A DNA stretch of 64,000 nt from Bryum argenteum (lineage: Eukaryota > Streptophyta > Bryopsida > Bryales > Bryaceae): positions 521,263 to 585,262 of the forward strand of contig CM073330.1 in the NCBI GenBank assembly GCA_037043015.1, given 5' to 3'. Positions within the stretch are counted from its first letter, which is position 1. Each line of letters begins with the position of its first letter. Positions 22,601 to 33,683 of the stretch are shown one piece after another. The notes under the pieces were generated by a model. That model worked only from the letters and a program-made list of their open reading frames with translations. It ran no database searches and was not told the origin of the DNA. The position numbers and the translations under genes were made by a program.

Positions 22601-25600
22601 GGACAGTTGCCAGGAATCAATGTTATTATGCAAATAGTAAGCAACTGCTTATTGTAATCGGTGATGAAAAGTGATGAAAGTGAATACCCACCCTCACGAG
22701 ATCAATGGTTTTCAGTGCTGTTTGCTTTTGAAAATCTGAGCTCTGCAAGAATCACAGTAGTATGACTTGGATATTATTCATATATAACCACTTCTCACCA
22801 ATAACTATTGTCTTGACATGGCCTCAAGGGAAGGGAGTTGGCACACCATTTTGGGAGCTTCTCTTTTGAGGCCCTTGTATGGGCCTCTTACATGTCAATA
22901 TAAAACTAAAATAGTGTAAGTAGGATGTATTACAATATTATTGACCTTCACTCTTAGTGTGTGAACCCAATGGGGTTGGCCTTATCTCCTAAACTAGTAT
23001 GAGTATCCTAAACCAATGGGGAGCTCTATTCGATGGCCCCAGTCCCCAAAAATGGTCTTCACCCCTAGTGTGAACCTGCCCTAAGCTCTTTACAGAGCAA
23101 TGTTGTTATACTATGACTATCATAAGAAAAAACTCTAACATAATGCATAAGTTGGTGTATTACATGCAGTCCTTTCATGAAGAGTTGATCACATCATTAA
23201 AAGAACAACAATTTGGAATGAATGACTTGGACTCAAGACAATGATTAGTGATGATCCCGACGTAAATTAATTTTGATTCTTATTTAACAAAAGTGAAGTG
23301 AATTCTACTACTCACCTTCTCTACTCACTACAACAAATTCAGCCCAATGTGACTAGGTTTTATGACTAAAATCGAGCATAAATCAAAATGTGACTAGCAC
23401 CATCTGTAGTCATTTGGACTTAGTCGCTCCGGACAATCTGACTAGCAGTCATATCGGACATTTTTTGTTCCCAATACTGCGTTCCCACACCGTTTTGGGA
23501 CCTCAAATAGGGACGTGCACTGGGACTTGGGAAAATATGACTGTGTAGAGTCACATATGTGTGACTACATAAAGTCATCAATTTTGGCTGACGTCCAATG
23601 TGACTATGTGGAGTCATAGTTAATGTCGTCAACGTAGAATGTGACTCTATGGAGTCATATTTTGTGTTGTTGACATGGAATATTAATGTTAGTTATGTTT
23701 TTAGCTGCCGTGGATTATGATTGTGCACTGTCGTAGTATAGATGATTGGTTTCAGTAAAAGGATAGATGACTGGTTTCAGTAAAAGGATAGATGACTGGT
23801 TTCATTCAAGGGTAGATGACTGGTTTCAGTCAAGGGTAGATGACTGGTTTCAGTCACAGTATTGGAAAGAGTGACTCGTGGTAGTGATAAAATTCTTACC
23901 GTGTATGTGGCCCTATGACTGCATAGAGTGATGATTTCTTTGACTGAAATTCATATTCCACATCAGTACCAAAATCATACAATGGAGACATATACGTGGG
24001 ACTCAATGGAAGATACATACAAGGTTCAAGGAATTGCAACAATGTTCAACTGTACTTAATACTCTCTAGATTGTAAACTTGATTAAAGATGAGAGAGGAT
24101 CATGCATGAAACACAATACCTCAAAGAAGTTCATATAGCTTTTAGGTGGACAATTGAGTTGTTGCCTCATTGCCAATCAATAGAAAGTGCCAAAGAAAAG
24201 GAACATGTAAAATCACTTCTCCTCTATCAAATGTGACCCTCTAAGTATTCATCTATACTCCTACCTCTAAGTACTACTCAAGACTCCTACCTCAAAGTAC
24301 TCCTCAACACCTCTTACCTTCAACAATCTTCTAAGAGAGAGAGAGAGAAAGAAAGAAAGAAAGAAAGAGAGCTCAAAAAATGAGGGGCTGGAGGCTGGTT
24401 GCCCTTAATATTCTCAACCCTAACCCTAACCCTAAACAAAAATGGAGGCAAGGTCCACCTTCACCACGTGTCATTTTTTTACTAAGTCTTTTAGGGGTTT
24501 ATGACTTTGTAGAGTCATCAAATTGAAATATATGACTACTATTAGTCACGTTAAGGACTACGTGATTACATGTAGTCACCCAAACCAACTCTATGACAGC
24601 ACTAAGTCATACATAAACCAAATACCAATACCATACAACTATGTTAGATATGACTGCATATAGTAAGCAATTAAAGCATGACTATGGGTACTGCGCATGG
24701 GAACATATGTCTCGTTCCCATAGACGTTTCCATCCATGTCCTCAGAAAAATGACTACGTTTATGACTATTCCATGACTAGTCTGTGACTAGACCGTCTTA
24801 TGACTGATTTTTGACTAAACTGATGACTGATGTGACTACGCAGTCACATAGGCCGGTTTACATCTAGTCACATTGGGTTGGATTTGTTGTAGTGACTATA
24901 AGCCTAAGAACAATACCTACTTTACCTTTTGCCCACAAGAACTTTACAATGGTTGAGATTATTTATTGACATTATACAACAAAAGGAACAAGAGTAGGTA
25001 CCTCTAAACGGTCACCAATTTTGGCAGCAGTTTGGCCTATACTTGCCACTCGAGAGTCCAAGCGATCAAAACTCTCCGTCAAATCTTCTACTCCATGTTG
25101 CAACTGTATGAATTGCACAAGAGAGTCCTTCACAATATTTTGACACTATTTCTACCGATGACTTGTATAACAATCTCATTCTCATATACAACTCTATCAT
25201 GTGATTATCTACATGCAAAGTGAGGAGCTTTCACCTCCTCGAAATTTTGCTTATGCTCCTTTTCATACATGACAACATTGTTACGTTGTTTGCTTAAGCG
25301 TGCTTCAACCTAATGAACACAAAGCCAAGATGGATCTAAACTCACAAAAATTTGAACATAAGATCATCAACATCATCAAATCTATTGAAGTGGAAATTGC
25401 ATACATTAAAAGAAGCTCAAAGAAAAAGAGAATTGTCCTCATTTCATATATTTTTGAAGGCAATAGAATTTGAGCAACATCATTGCTATTCTTCTAATAA
25501 CTTCCTTTTAGAAGTTCATCACATATGAAGAATATTCTACCTTATTGAAGAGATTGCTCATAGCCTTGTTAGTGTCTTTGAAGAGGAGTAGGAGCTTTGG

Positions 25601-25723
25601 GGCCTCTGGAAACCGGAGCGTGGACTCAACATCTCCTAAGTCGTTGCTATAAACTAAAGTCTCATTAAAAGGTACAATTTCCTTCACCAAGCTTTCATAA
25701 AACATGTCGAATGAAAATAACCC
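16691..25723 (-). CDS. SEC10: Exocyst complex component SEC10 (EXOC5), first exon not located
   Basis: Twenty-three coding exons were read from 25723-25541 (GLFSFDMFYESLV...) down to 16760-16691 (LIELREDYKKAKIANIVKGM, stop). Phases agree at every junction, giving 798 residues plus a missing N-terminal exon; plant SEC10 is about 830. Hallmarks are SFDRLDSRVASIGQTAAKIG, SVMQRYVASRPMFMDVEVMN, KYVTEGLQRANEALKEAASL, RHWKQFTFDP and LRLKRDVSEYADCVRTFM. SEC10 is part of the octameric exocyst that tethers secretory vesicles to the plasma membrane. Oddities: exon 20862-20719 encodes an in-frame duplicated NPPSMEEGR loop, and the intron 22743-25001 carries a CACTA transposon. Exon 1, expected to end in an acidic LDLEDF-type segment, was not found in 25724-28700. 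Confidence 0.95.
20729..20815 (-). repeat. In-frame tandem duplication in a SEC10 exon
   Basis: A unit of about 45 bp (20729-20773) is repeated as about 42 bp (20774-20815). On the coding strand it gives two successive copies of a SLPNPPSMEEGR-like loop. Other plant SEC10 proteins have one such loop (of the form KPSLxNxPxxEEG) before the YLR helix. Confidence 0.85.
23735..23855 (+). repeat. Minisatellite inside the CACTA element
   Basis: Five copies of a unit of about 24 bp (GATGACTGGTTTCAGT followed by AAAAGGATA or CAAGGGTA) lie in tandem. The GACTGGTTTCAGTC core is partly palindromic. Confidence 0.85.
24332..24437 (+). repeat. GAAA microsatellite and telomere-like CCCTAA triplet inside the CACTA element
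   Basis: A GAGA/GAAA run (about 24332-24370) is followed by three CCCTAA units (about 24414-24436). Three units are too few to be a telomere. This is interstitial low-complexity DNA within a transposon. Confidence 0.8.
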
Positions 25724-28700
25724 CTACATAACCAAGAAAACATGATATGCAACAAAACCATTTACAAAATAAGTACTCAAATCATTAGTGAAGACCTTCC
25801 AGCAACTCTCTTGAAGAGCTTAATATTGTGTCACTTGGCATTATAATCTAATAGCTATAGCTTATCTCCAATCGAGGTCTATAAGATAAGAGAATTGTTT
25901 TTTGTATCTAGACCAAAGCAAAGGTGGAATGCATCATTTTTGGCTATGGTTGTGATGTAAAGGACAAAAGTAGTGGAAGTTGGAGAAGACGTATTTAGAA
26001 CAAAGCAATTTCTATAGTATTTTGACCTCATAATGTGAAATAATTTTTATCAACTTAAATCCTTTTGTAGCGTAGTTGCTTGTTCAAAGTTCACACGCAT
26101 GCATGTCCGATTAACAAAGAGTAGATGCTAAACTAAATTGACCATCAAACTAAGAAACACACTTTTTGAGCAACTTCTCAACAAGTTGATTTACATTTTA
26201 TTTATTTTTGCACAATCAATTTTCACAATTTGTGCTCGAAGTGAAAAATAGCTTCCAAGATTACTAGAATAGTGGTATGCATCTCAACTTGGAAACTCCT
26301 GAAAAGTATCATTAGCTAAATTGCACTCAAAATCTTAGCTTCAAGTAATACAATAAGTGTGCTTTTCCACTTACACTGAAGTAGTCTAGTTTTAGGACTG
26401 CCATAGCTCTTACTAACACCGCCAATTTAATCTACACCACAAACCTTCAAATAGTTAGAACATAACCGATTTAATTTGAAACTAAGCAACTAGGTTATTC
26501 ATATAAGCATCTTATGTGTGGCTACTAAAATCTTATGAGTTGGAACAAACAATGATTTAACACAATTCTTCATCAATGACGTAAGAAAGCTTATGTGTTC
26601 ATAGTAGATAGACATAAAGACATAGACTTGTTTAGAATTTCTAAAGAAAAGCATCCGTAAAATTGTTATGATATTGCTCACATTCTATTTTATGAAACAC
26701 CAAAAATTACAACAAGATAAACCCTAATTCTCATCTTCTTACCTTGTAGGAAAGCAAGGAAGTTCAAAGTTAGCTTTATGAATTGTCTTAGAATGAATTG
26801 ATCAATGTGACCATCTTTAGCTTAAGCTACAACAAATAGATTGGAATGTGAAAGCTCACAAAGTGGCCTTAAAACCTACATTTTTGACTACTTATTATAT
26901 TGGTTATTTCTCAACACTCTCTCATGGTACTGAAACAAATGAGTGGGTTATTTTGTAATTTTTGTGCAATTGAAGAGAGTAGCCTATGAGATGGATGTTT
27001 GGAGATTTTTTTGGTAAGGACTCCATCATTATTGTTGTGTGGGGACTTCAAGAGGTCTTCGATTTAGTGACCAAGAAAATGGAAACAAAGAAGAAGAAGT
27101 TGGAGTATAGTGAGAGGTGGTTTTCTATGAGTAACCTCGATGGACTACTGTACCCGCATGGCCACTTCGGCAAAAATTTAAGTCCTTTCTTTAGGTGGCA
27201 AAAATTAAGTCCTTTCTTTAGGTGGCAAAAATTAAGTCCTTTCTTTAGGTGCCAAAAAATGTGGAAATCTTTCAAAATAGAAAAGTCATATTTTTAATCA
27301 AGCTCGAATCGAGACGAAAGTAGGTTTGCGGAACTCAAATACTCAAAAATAATCAATTTTTCAGCACTTTAGTGCTAAAATTGGCCATTGCCCACACCAC
27401 AAATGATGGAGTTGAATTTGAAAGGATGATAAACTTGACCGAGCAGTGGAATTTTTCCAATTTTCAGGTTCATGAAGAAGTGCAGGCATGTTGCCATCGA
27501 TCGATGAACAGGAGCAGCTCCGAAAACAGGGTGACGAAGTTCCTATGGTGGGTACTTGGAAACTACTCTTGTTCGACCTCTCTTTCTCTTTTAAAGGTAA
27601 GTCAAATTTAAGAAATTTCAATTATAGTGACAGTTTTGAGTGCAAATTCCAATATTGGAATGGTCAATTTTGATACAATAAGTTTGTCAACGAAGAGCAT
27701 ATTGTAGATAGGTACTCGTATTTTCCGAAAGTTGTTAATTTCAAGTATATGAAAGCTCAACGTCTACGGACCTGAGGCGATGGTTAGACGTTGAGCTTCT
27801 GAACGCTGACGCTACGCAAGAGATCACACTCTGTACAGGCTCTGGAAAAACTTGCGCCAGCGTGTGCCTAGCCTCTGCAGCATCCTACCCAAACGCTCTA
27901 GCACCTACCCCACTCCCAAAAAAAAATTCAAAATATAAAATGAAATTGAAGGTCGAGCCGGTCATCCTTGCCAGAGTTGTGCGGCGAGGAGGCGGAGCCA
28001 ACGCTGGCCGGAAAGAGTCGCACTACTTGTTGCCGAGAAGAGCGAGCCGGGCGCTGGAGCCGCTCGACGCTCGCACCCTAAAGCTTCCCTGCATGGGCGA
28101 GGTCCATGAGTTTGCCATATTTTGCCCTTGATGAACATGAGTTGTTTTGAACTTCACCGAGGAGCTTGGTGATGAGAGTAATGTGGTTTTGCATCCAATA
28201 AATAACTTATATTCCAAGTTTTGGAACATGTTTTCTTACAAAACCCTAAAGCAAAATTATTTGTACTAAATTGATGTCATATCATTTTTTATACCATCTT
28301 TGAATTGAAACTAAAACTGAAAACTATATCACACATACCAGACTTGATTTCAGTTTCAACCCAACAAATTTTGTCATTAGAAGAAGAAGTCATGACTTGC
28401 AAAGCTTTATTGTTTCATTCAAAGTGTCTAATTCTGTTATTGAGAACGACTATGGGGTTGAATGATTTTTTATTTATCATTATTTGTCGACACAAATTAT
28501 AAATTTAGAATTTCGTAGTGCAATAAGGGGAGAGGAGCGCTCGCCGCCCCAGCGATGGAATTTTAGGGTTTCAAATTCAAAATTTGAATTCTGCCTACCT
28601 AAACTTTCTCCGATTAAGAAGTTTTCTCCCTCACACTCGCTTTCTACTGTTCCTGATTGAGATTTCCGAGTTTCAAAGTTCTTTTTCACGACTTTTCAAA

Positions 28701-28740
28701 TCGTTCTAAAGAATCTAAGCTTTAGAGTCGTTGTTTTCTA
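25724..28740. other. Upstream region of SEC10 (probable long first intron) without a recognised gene
   Basis: The first identified SEC10 exon begins at an acceptor, so the missing exon 1 and promoter should lie in or beyond this stretch. It is AT-rich up to about 27100. Patches at 27430-27600 and 27780-28130 are richer in GC and have short ORFs, but none could be linked to SEC10. Confidence 0.45.
27177..27258 (+). repeat. Tandem repeat, 26-27 bp x3
   Basis: Three nearly identical copies of TTAAGTCCTTTCTTTAGGTG followed by GCAAAAA occur back to back. The third has one change (GTGCC). Confidence 0.92.
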
Positions 28741-29096
28741 GGAAGTTTCCCATGGATCAAGTCCCACCTCCACCACCCCCTTAGGAAGTAACCCCTAGCC
28801 CGTTGGTGTACTAAAAGTGGAGAGCGAGATTTGTGGTAGAGCGGTGAACTCCAGATTAGTTACATACTCTCCAAACCAAGAAACCCTCATACGGTCTACC
28901 CAGATAGTAAGTCGCTGTAGAATGGGAAGTAGATGAACCGTGTAACCCTTAAGTGGCCTACCGGCAACCTCAAAGTAAACGGTAGTTGCAAGAAAAGAAC
29001 GTATCCGAGTAAGAGGAGAAGGAGAACGAGAGTGACATTTCTTGTCACATCAGGAGAGGTATCTCAATCCAACACTTTATAAACAAGGGAAGATCC

Positions 29097-29491
29097 AACG
29101 GCATAGTCTGGCCCGACGCCAAGATGTACCAGAAAATCTGGTTAGGACTAGTTGACTACGGCCGGGTCGCATGGCAGCAGCTTCAATTTCAGTCCAAGAA
29201 ACAGCCCACAGCCGCCGCTACGCTGCACGACTCCTTCGTCCGAGTGTGGTGTCGTCACAACATTCTTGCCTCTCTCTCACCCTCTGGGGACAAAGTCAAT
29301 TGGGTACTTGCAGGGCCCCTTGCTGACTACCCCCCCTCCATAGGGTCCCTCTCCAATACAACCTCACAGATAGCTAGATTTGCGGTCCTTGAGTCTACGT
29401 CTAGTTGCCCCGCCGGTCTTGCCTTGGCCGGTTTCGGTGGGGGCCACCATGTCCCCTTTTTTTAATAGCAATTGAATATTTCAATTTGTCT

Positions 29492-29530
<39 letters not shown>
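29097..29530 (+). mobile_element. Retroposed insert with poly(A) tail and target-site duplication (probable 5'-truncated LINE)
   Basis: The insert ends in 38 consecutive A residues (29493-29530). The sequence CAAGGGAAGATCC occurs immediately before the body (29084-29096) and immediately after the tail (29531-29543), a clean target-site duplication of target-primed reverse transcription. The body is only about 396 bp and keeps an open frame (29124-29465, with IWLGLVDYGRVAWQQLQFQ) that stops shortly before the tail. This suggests the 3' end of a LINE ORF2 or of a retroposed transcript. I do not recognise the protein firmly. The uninterrupted A tract and intact duplication suggest a young insertion. 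Confidence 0.85.
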
Positions 29531-29531
<1 letters not shown>

Positions 29532-29543
29532 AAGGGAAGATCC

Positions 29544-30497
29544 CTCTACCACCGAATGTGGCTACGTGAAAGAAAGTACTGTAATGATTCTTATATATGT
29601 GATCAATACATTAATCAAAGGAAAACGAATCATATACAAGACGTGGACAAGGATAACGATTCTACCATATACCGTACTCAATATCATACAATAATGCAAA
29701 TGCCACTACACTACTACATGCGTACTGATAATAAAAATCATCAGCAAAAGATCAACAATTCTTTTACATATTTTAATAAAAAGATGCTAGTCTTAATGCA
29801 ACCCATTTCCATGTGGGTTCACCACGTAACGATGCCTTATAAGTTACCATATTCTTGAAGCCCTGGACCTGTCACCGATGTGGAGGCTCGTCCGATCTTT
29901 TCTTACGTTTTTCAGTTTTTTATTTGAAAGCTTGTCAAATTTAGAATCTGATATTTGGCACTTTTTGCCTAAAAACCCAAGTTGGAAGTGGCTAGCCTGG
30001 CGGAGGTTGATTTGTTTTTTTTTTTTTTTCTTGAACAGTATATGCTTTACTGAAATTAAACACATACGGAGGTTGATTTGTACTCTTCTCATTGCAGTAA
30101 AGGTTCTCCTTTATTTGTGTAAAAAATTTAAAAAAAAAATTTAAAAAAAAATTTAAGAATGCATTTGCCAAAATGGGAATTTTGAGAGGGGTTATCAGAG
30201 GTATTGATTAGTGTGTACGAAAACAGTACAGATTTTTCAGAGTAAAGTGCAAAATATATGATCAAATATAGTACAAGTACAAGTTCAACATATGATCAAA
30301 TAAAAGCTTACTATATTTGATGTTCAATTATTCATTTATTTCTCGAGATTCATATCCCAGATGAAGTAAACATAGCACTTACAAATGGAGAGGGTGCCAG
30401 CATGGATTGTTAGGTTACTTGATCTTTCTATAGACTAATTGATTTTAGTTAGCTTAATTCTTTAATATAAATCCCCATTTTTCTACTTTCCTCGTTA
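29544..30497. other. AT-rich DNA with no gene seen
   Basis: It contains homopolymer-rich stretches (T run near 30016, repeated TTTAAAAAAAAA near 30125-30160) and no recognisable protein. Confidence 0.5.
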
Positions 30498-30501
30498 ATA
30501 A

Positions 30502-30735
30502 CCCTTAAACGTCAGACCCAGCCCGAGGGGTTGGGTTTTTTTTTGAGTGAATCTTGCTCATAACTTACACTCCATTATACCAAATGGAATTTTTAGAATT
30601 CCAAACTGAGCACCTTAAAGAGATCTATACTTTCCTAGAATAGAGCTCAAGCATATTAAAAATAGAATAATGCTAAAAATGGAGTTTAAAAGAGATTTTG
30701 GGTGTGGTATTAGGAAAGCATAGGACGTTTAAGGG
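30502..30735. repeat. 234-bp MITE with CCCTTAAACGTC termini
   Basis: The left end CCCTTAAACGTC is the exact inverted copy of the right end GACGTTTAAGGG. The right flank is TTAA (30736-30739) and the left is ATAA (30498-30501), one base away from TTAA. It is non-coding and belongs with the TTAA-flanked elements at 32748 and 33104 by end type. Confidence 0.72.
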
Positions 30736-30739
30736 TTAA

Positions 30740-31050
30740 TCGAAGACTAGCCAATCAATGATTTTTGAGCCTCATGGTCTTCTTGATTGTAGTTGAGTCG
30801 AGGCATTTGCTTCGACTCAAATATAATCATTGAGACCATGAACACATCATCCATTGTGGAACATTTAGCATACTTTGGGGACCTCAAAGTTAGTGGTCTT
30901 TCTCCTTTTTCCAAGGTAGTGTAAAGCTAGTGAGTATTATCCTATTTTCAAGGTAGTGTGAAGCCAAATAGGATCAAGAGCACTTTACTCTCCAATCACA
31001 AGATTTAGAAGGCCTTGGTCAATCTTCACTATCCACAGTGTAAAGAGACT
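30740..31050. repeat. Dispersed hairpin repeat, copy 2
   Basis: This is the inverted relative of 8600-8890. It contains a strong hairpin TTGAGTCGA...TCGACTCAA within a wider CATGGTC...GACCATG arm. It starts directly after the TTAA that ends the preceding MITE. Confidence 0.6.
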
Positions 31051-32743
31051 CCCAGATTCAGCAGTTTAGTGGTGTGACTTACACCTACCAAGATTTTCTC
31101 AAACATACAAATAAACAGGAATTTCAACCCAACCTGAGTTTGATACCCTTCTACTTGCAACCTTCATGATGAACGAAACACGTTTGCCAGTTGTGGCCAA
31201 CACGTACTGACAGACTGCAAGTCAGATAATACAACATCTAGAACTGTTGTTCGATGCAATTATTTTTCTTCATCATTTAAGTGTCGGTTTGAACGAACGC
31301 GATCACTCGCACCAAATGGGGATCAATGGAAAATGTAAGTTACAGGAAGGGACCGCCTCACATTCTTGCAACTTACCCACTGAGCATACTTTACAGTATT
31401 TTACAATATCAAGTCAACTGTGGGTCACGTGTTTGACTTGAAACAGTTGACACGTCTGGAAAGGCCAGCTCATTTCTACGGTGATTCGCCCAATTCTAGA
31501 AATCCTTCTTTCAAATGGGGACAGTGAGCAGGTCCGAGAACTTCGTTCCGTTGACACAATCCGGAATGGCGGTACATTACCTACTCCTGGTCGTCTGACA
31601 AGTGTGTGTATGCAGTATTGGCTTGGAATGGTGGATACAGACAGCTTCTCCGAGATAGTCGCCTCCGACTCCGACGAGGTCTCGTTGGTGGGAGCGGTGA
31701 GCTCGGCAGTTGCCGCCCTGGACCACATGGCTGGCACACTTTCATTTCGTTGAGCTCCGAGGAATTGGTGGCGGTGGAAAACTTCGATGAACTGTCACCT
31801 CGGGATTGTAGCTTCCTGCGTTCAAGGATTGGGTACAGTTTGCAGTCTTGAGATTATGATATGGGCAAATTGTCACAACTGTTTCTCAAAAGCAATTGAT
31901 CATGCATGTTGTATTCATGTTCTTGCCGGATACTCGCTACACTTACGTTTCACGAACGTTTTACTCCGCACGGGCAATTAACACCAGATTCCAAGGTGCA
32001 TTTCACAGCTTCTGCTTCTATTCCGCTTGAATGACACTCAACTTGCTGAACAGTAGTCATGGACATTACAGAATTTTAAGGTGATATTGTAGAATATGAA
32101 TGATATTTTATAAACATGAGTGCTTTTACAAAAGACGGTGGTATTACAATACATAGGACACCATTGTATACTAGGCATGCATATGCAAGTTTTGGTGTGA
32201 CAAAATGGTACACGGCATTTTAACACAATTAAGAGTACACGAGCCACCGTACCAACAAGTACCCCGGATGTAGCAATGTACACTCACCTTGTGTGTAAAT
32301 CGCCTCTTTAGGGTCAACTTGTGTGGTTTACTCAAGCCACTTTTTTTACTAGTGTTAATACAATTTATGTAATGTTTGAGGATACATGAATTAACTCTCG
32401 TGTAAATAAACCTATAGATACTTGCATTTATTATTGGTGAAATTCCATTGATTGTTGGTGAAACAGAAAAAAAGAAAAAAAAAAAAAGTACCTTGATGTG
32501 GAATCTACTTGTTGCAAACATATGTCGTGGGCTCTTTTGCTCATTTGCCTACAAAAAGAAAGGAAGAATAAAATAAAATATTGACCTAGTTCTTACCTCA
32601 TACTCTTCCTAGCGCTACCTACTCGACTCAAGAGGTAATAGTTCAGACTGGTAGCTACTATGGAGGCACCCTAGAATCTATAGATCCCACCCCAAGGCTA
32701 TTTTTAATGATTTTGATTTCAGAAATGGGGTTACAGCCCCAAA
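31051..32743. other. Unassigned region with a GC-richer island
   Basis: Bases 31440-31860 are richer in GC than their surroundings and carry a plus-strand ORF (31481-31753) with an acidic segment DTDSFSEIVASDSDEVSLVG. No family is recognised. It could be the first exon of a lost gene or the N-terminus of a transposase. The rest is AT-rich, with an A-rich tract near 32466-32488. Confidence 0.35.
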
Positions 32744-32747
32744 TTAA

Positions 32748-33007
32748 CCCCTAAAGATCCTTGATACAAAATTGTCTAAATTATCACAAAGGACCCTCGT
32801 CTACTTCAGGCCTGAAAAAACTCAATCTAAGCATTAATTAGAAGATCCAACCGTAGGATCTTGAAGTGAACTTGACCCTATACTCATATGTCAAATTTGA
32901 ACCGTTAATTTTTTTCTGATTTTGAGATTATAATGGTCAAAGTTGGCTGACTTTTTTTCCTGCGGAAACCCCAAAAAGCCATTTCGGCTTTCTTGGATCT
33001 TTAGGGG
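32748..33007. repeat. 260-bp TTAA-flanked MITE
   Basis: The ends are perfect 13-bp inverted repeats CCCCTAAAGATCC, flanked on both sides by TTAA (32744-32747 and 33008-33011). It is non-coding and its ends match those of the family B element at 2154-4894. Confidence 0.88.
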
Positions 33008-33103
33008 TTAATCCGGTGCTTACTCCATGGCAATTTAAACCAATACATTAAAATCCACATGCCTCCTTACCCCTCCCCCATCCTCCTAGGTAGCAACGTT
33101 TAA

Positions 33104-33679
33104 CCCCTAACTCTCCTTGAAGTTCGAAATGGGTTTTTGCCATTCCGGGCAGCCTAGATGAAGGGGTTAGAAGTAATATTTTTGCCTAAGATTTTTATTG
33201 GGTCCTCCTTATACTGCAAAGTATATGTGGTAAAATTTGCAAAGTCAAATTCCAATTTTTGAGTCTTCTAGGACGATCCTTGGGTTGCGAGCCGAGATGG
33301 GGCAGCTTAAAAAAGTAACTTTTTGAATTTTTTTTTTTGAAAAATGTTCATTACTAAATCACTACTCAAATTTTAAAGTGACTCAAGTCAAAAAGTTTAC
33401 CAATTTTACAAGGGCAGCCTCCAAAAATCTCAAAACCAATCTTCGCAATGCCCACAAAAACTTGGGAGACAAACTTTGGATGTTATGATCTCTCAAATGG
33501 TAAACATCCAACGGTCAATTTTTTGAACAATAATCAAGCATATTCTTAGGTACAAGATCTTACGGTTGGAAGTTTTACAAAAAGAAAAGAAATTGGTTCT
33601 AACCCCACGAGTGCTTAGAGGTAGAGAATCGCAGTTTTGAGATTTCAAGCTCCCAAAAAACACCAAGGAGATTTAGGGG
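33104..33679. repeat. 576-bp TTAA-flanked element (internally deleted family B)
   Basis: The ends CCCCTAACTCTCCTTG and CAAGGAGATTTAGGGG are inverted repeats with one mismatch, flanked by TTAA (33100-33103 and 33680-33683). The left part matches 2190-2500 (GGGCAGCCTAGATGAAGG shared) and the right part matches 4655-4890 (CTTTG.ATGTTATGATCTC shared). It is therefore a shorter relative of the element at 2154-4894. Confidence 0.86.
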
Positions 33680-33683
33680 TTAA

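Larger units (their letters stand above)
23326..24894. mobile_element. Non-autonomous CACTA (En/Spm) transposon in a SEC10 intron
   Basis: The 1569-bp element begins CACTACAACAAATTCAGCC and ends with the near-perfect inverted copy (GGTTGGATTTGTTGTAGTG). It is flanked by the 3-bp direct repeat ACT (23323-23325 and 24895-24897), the exact target-duplication length of CACTA elements. Both subterminal regions are crowded with TGACTA/TAGTCA words in both orientations, as expected for transposase-binding subterminal repeats. No transposase ORF is present, so it depends on a partner elsewhere. It lies in a SEC10 intron in non-coding sequence and does not disturb any recognised splice site. Confidence 0.93.

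Noticed and set aside
24411..24437. Telomere repeats suggesting a chromosome end or fusion site
   Set aside because: Only three CCCTAA units are present, inside a transposon with intact ends. The usual plant telomere unit has seven bases.
27430..27600. Exon-like segment with EEVQACC or QEQLRKQGDEVPM reading frames considered as SEC10 exon 1 or another gene
   Set aside because: It is on the wrong strand for SEC10 and shows no family match. No continuing exons could be found.
28800..28870. tRNA-like stretch (TGGTAGAGCGGTGAACTCC)
   Set aside because: It resembles a D-arm/anticodon region, but no acceptor stem or T-arm can be paired around it.
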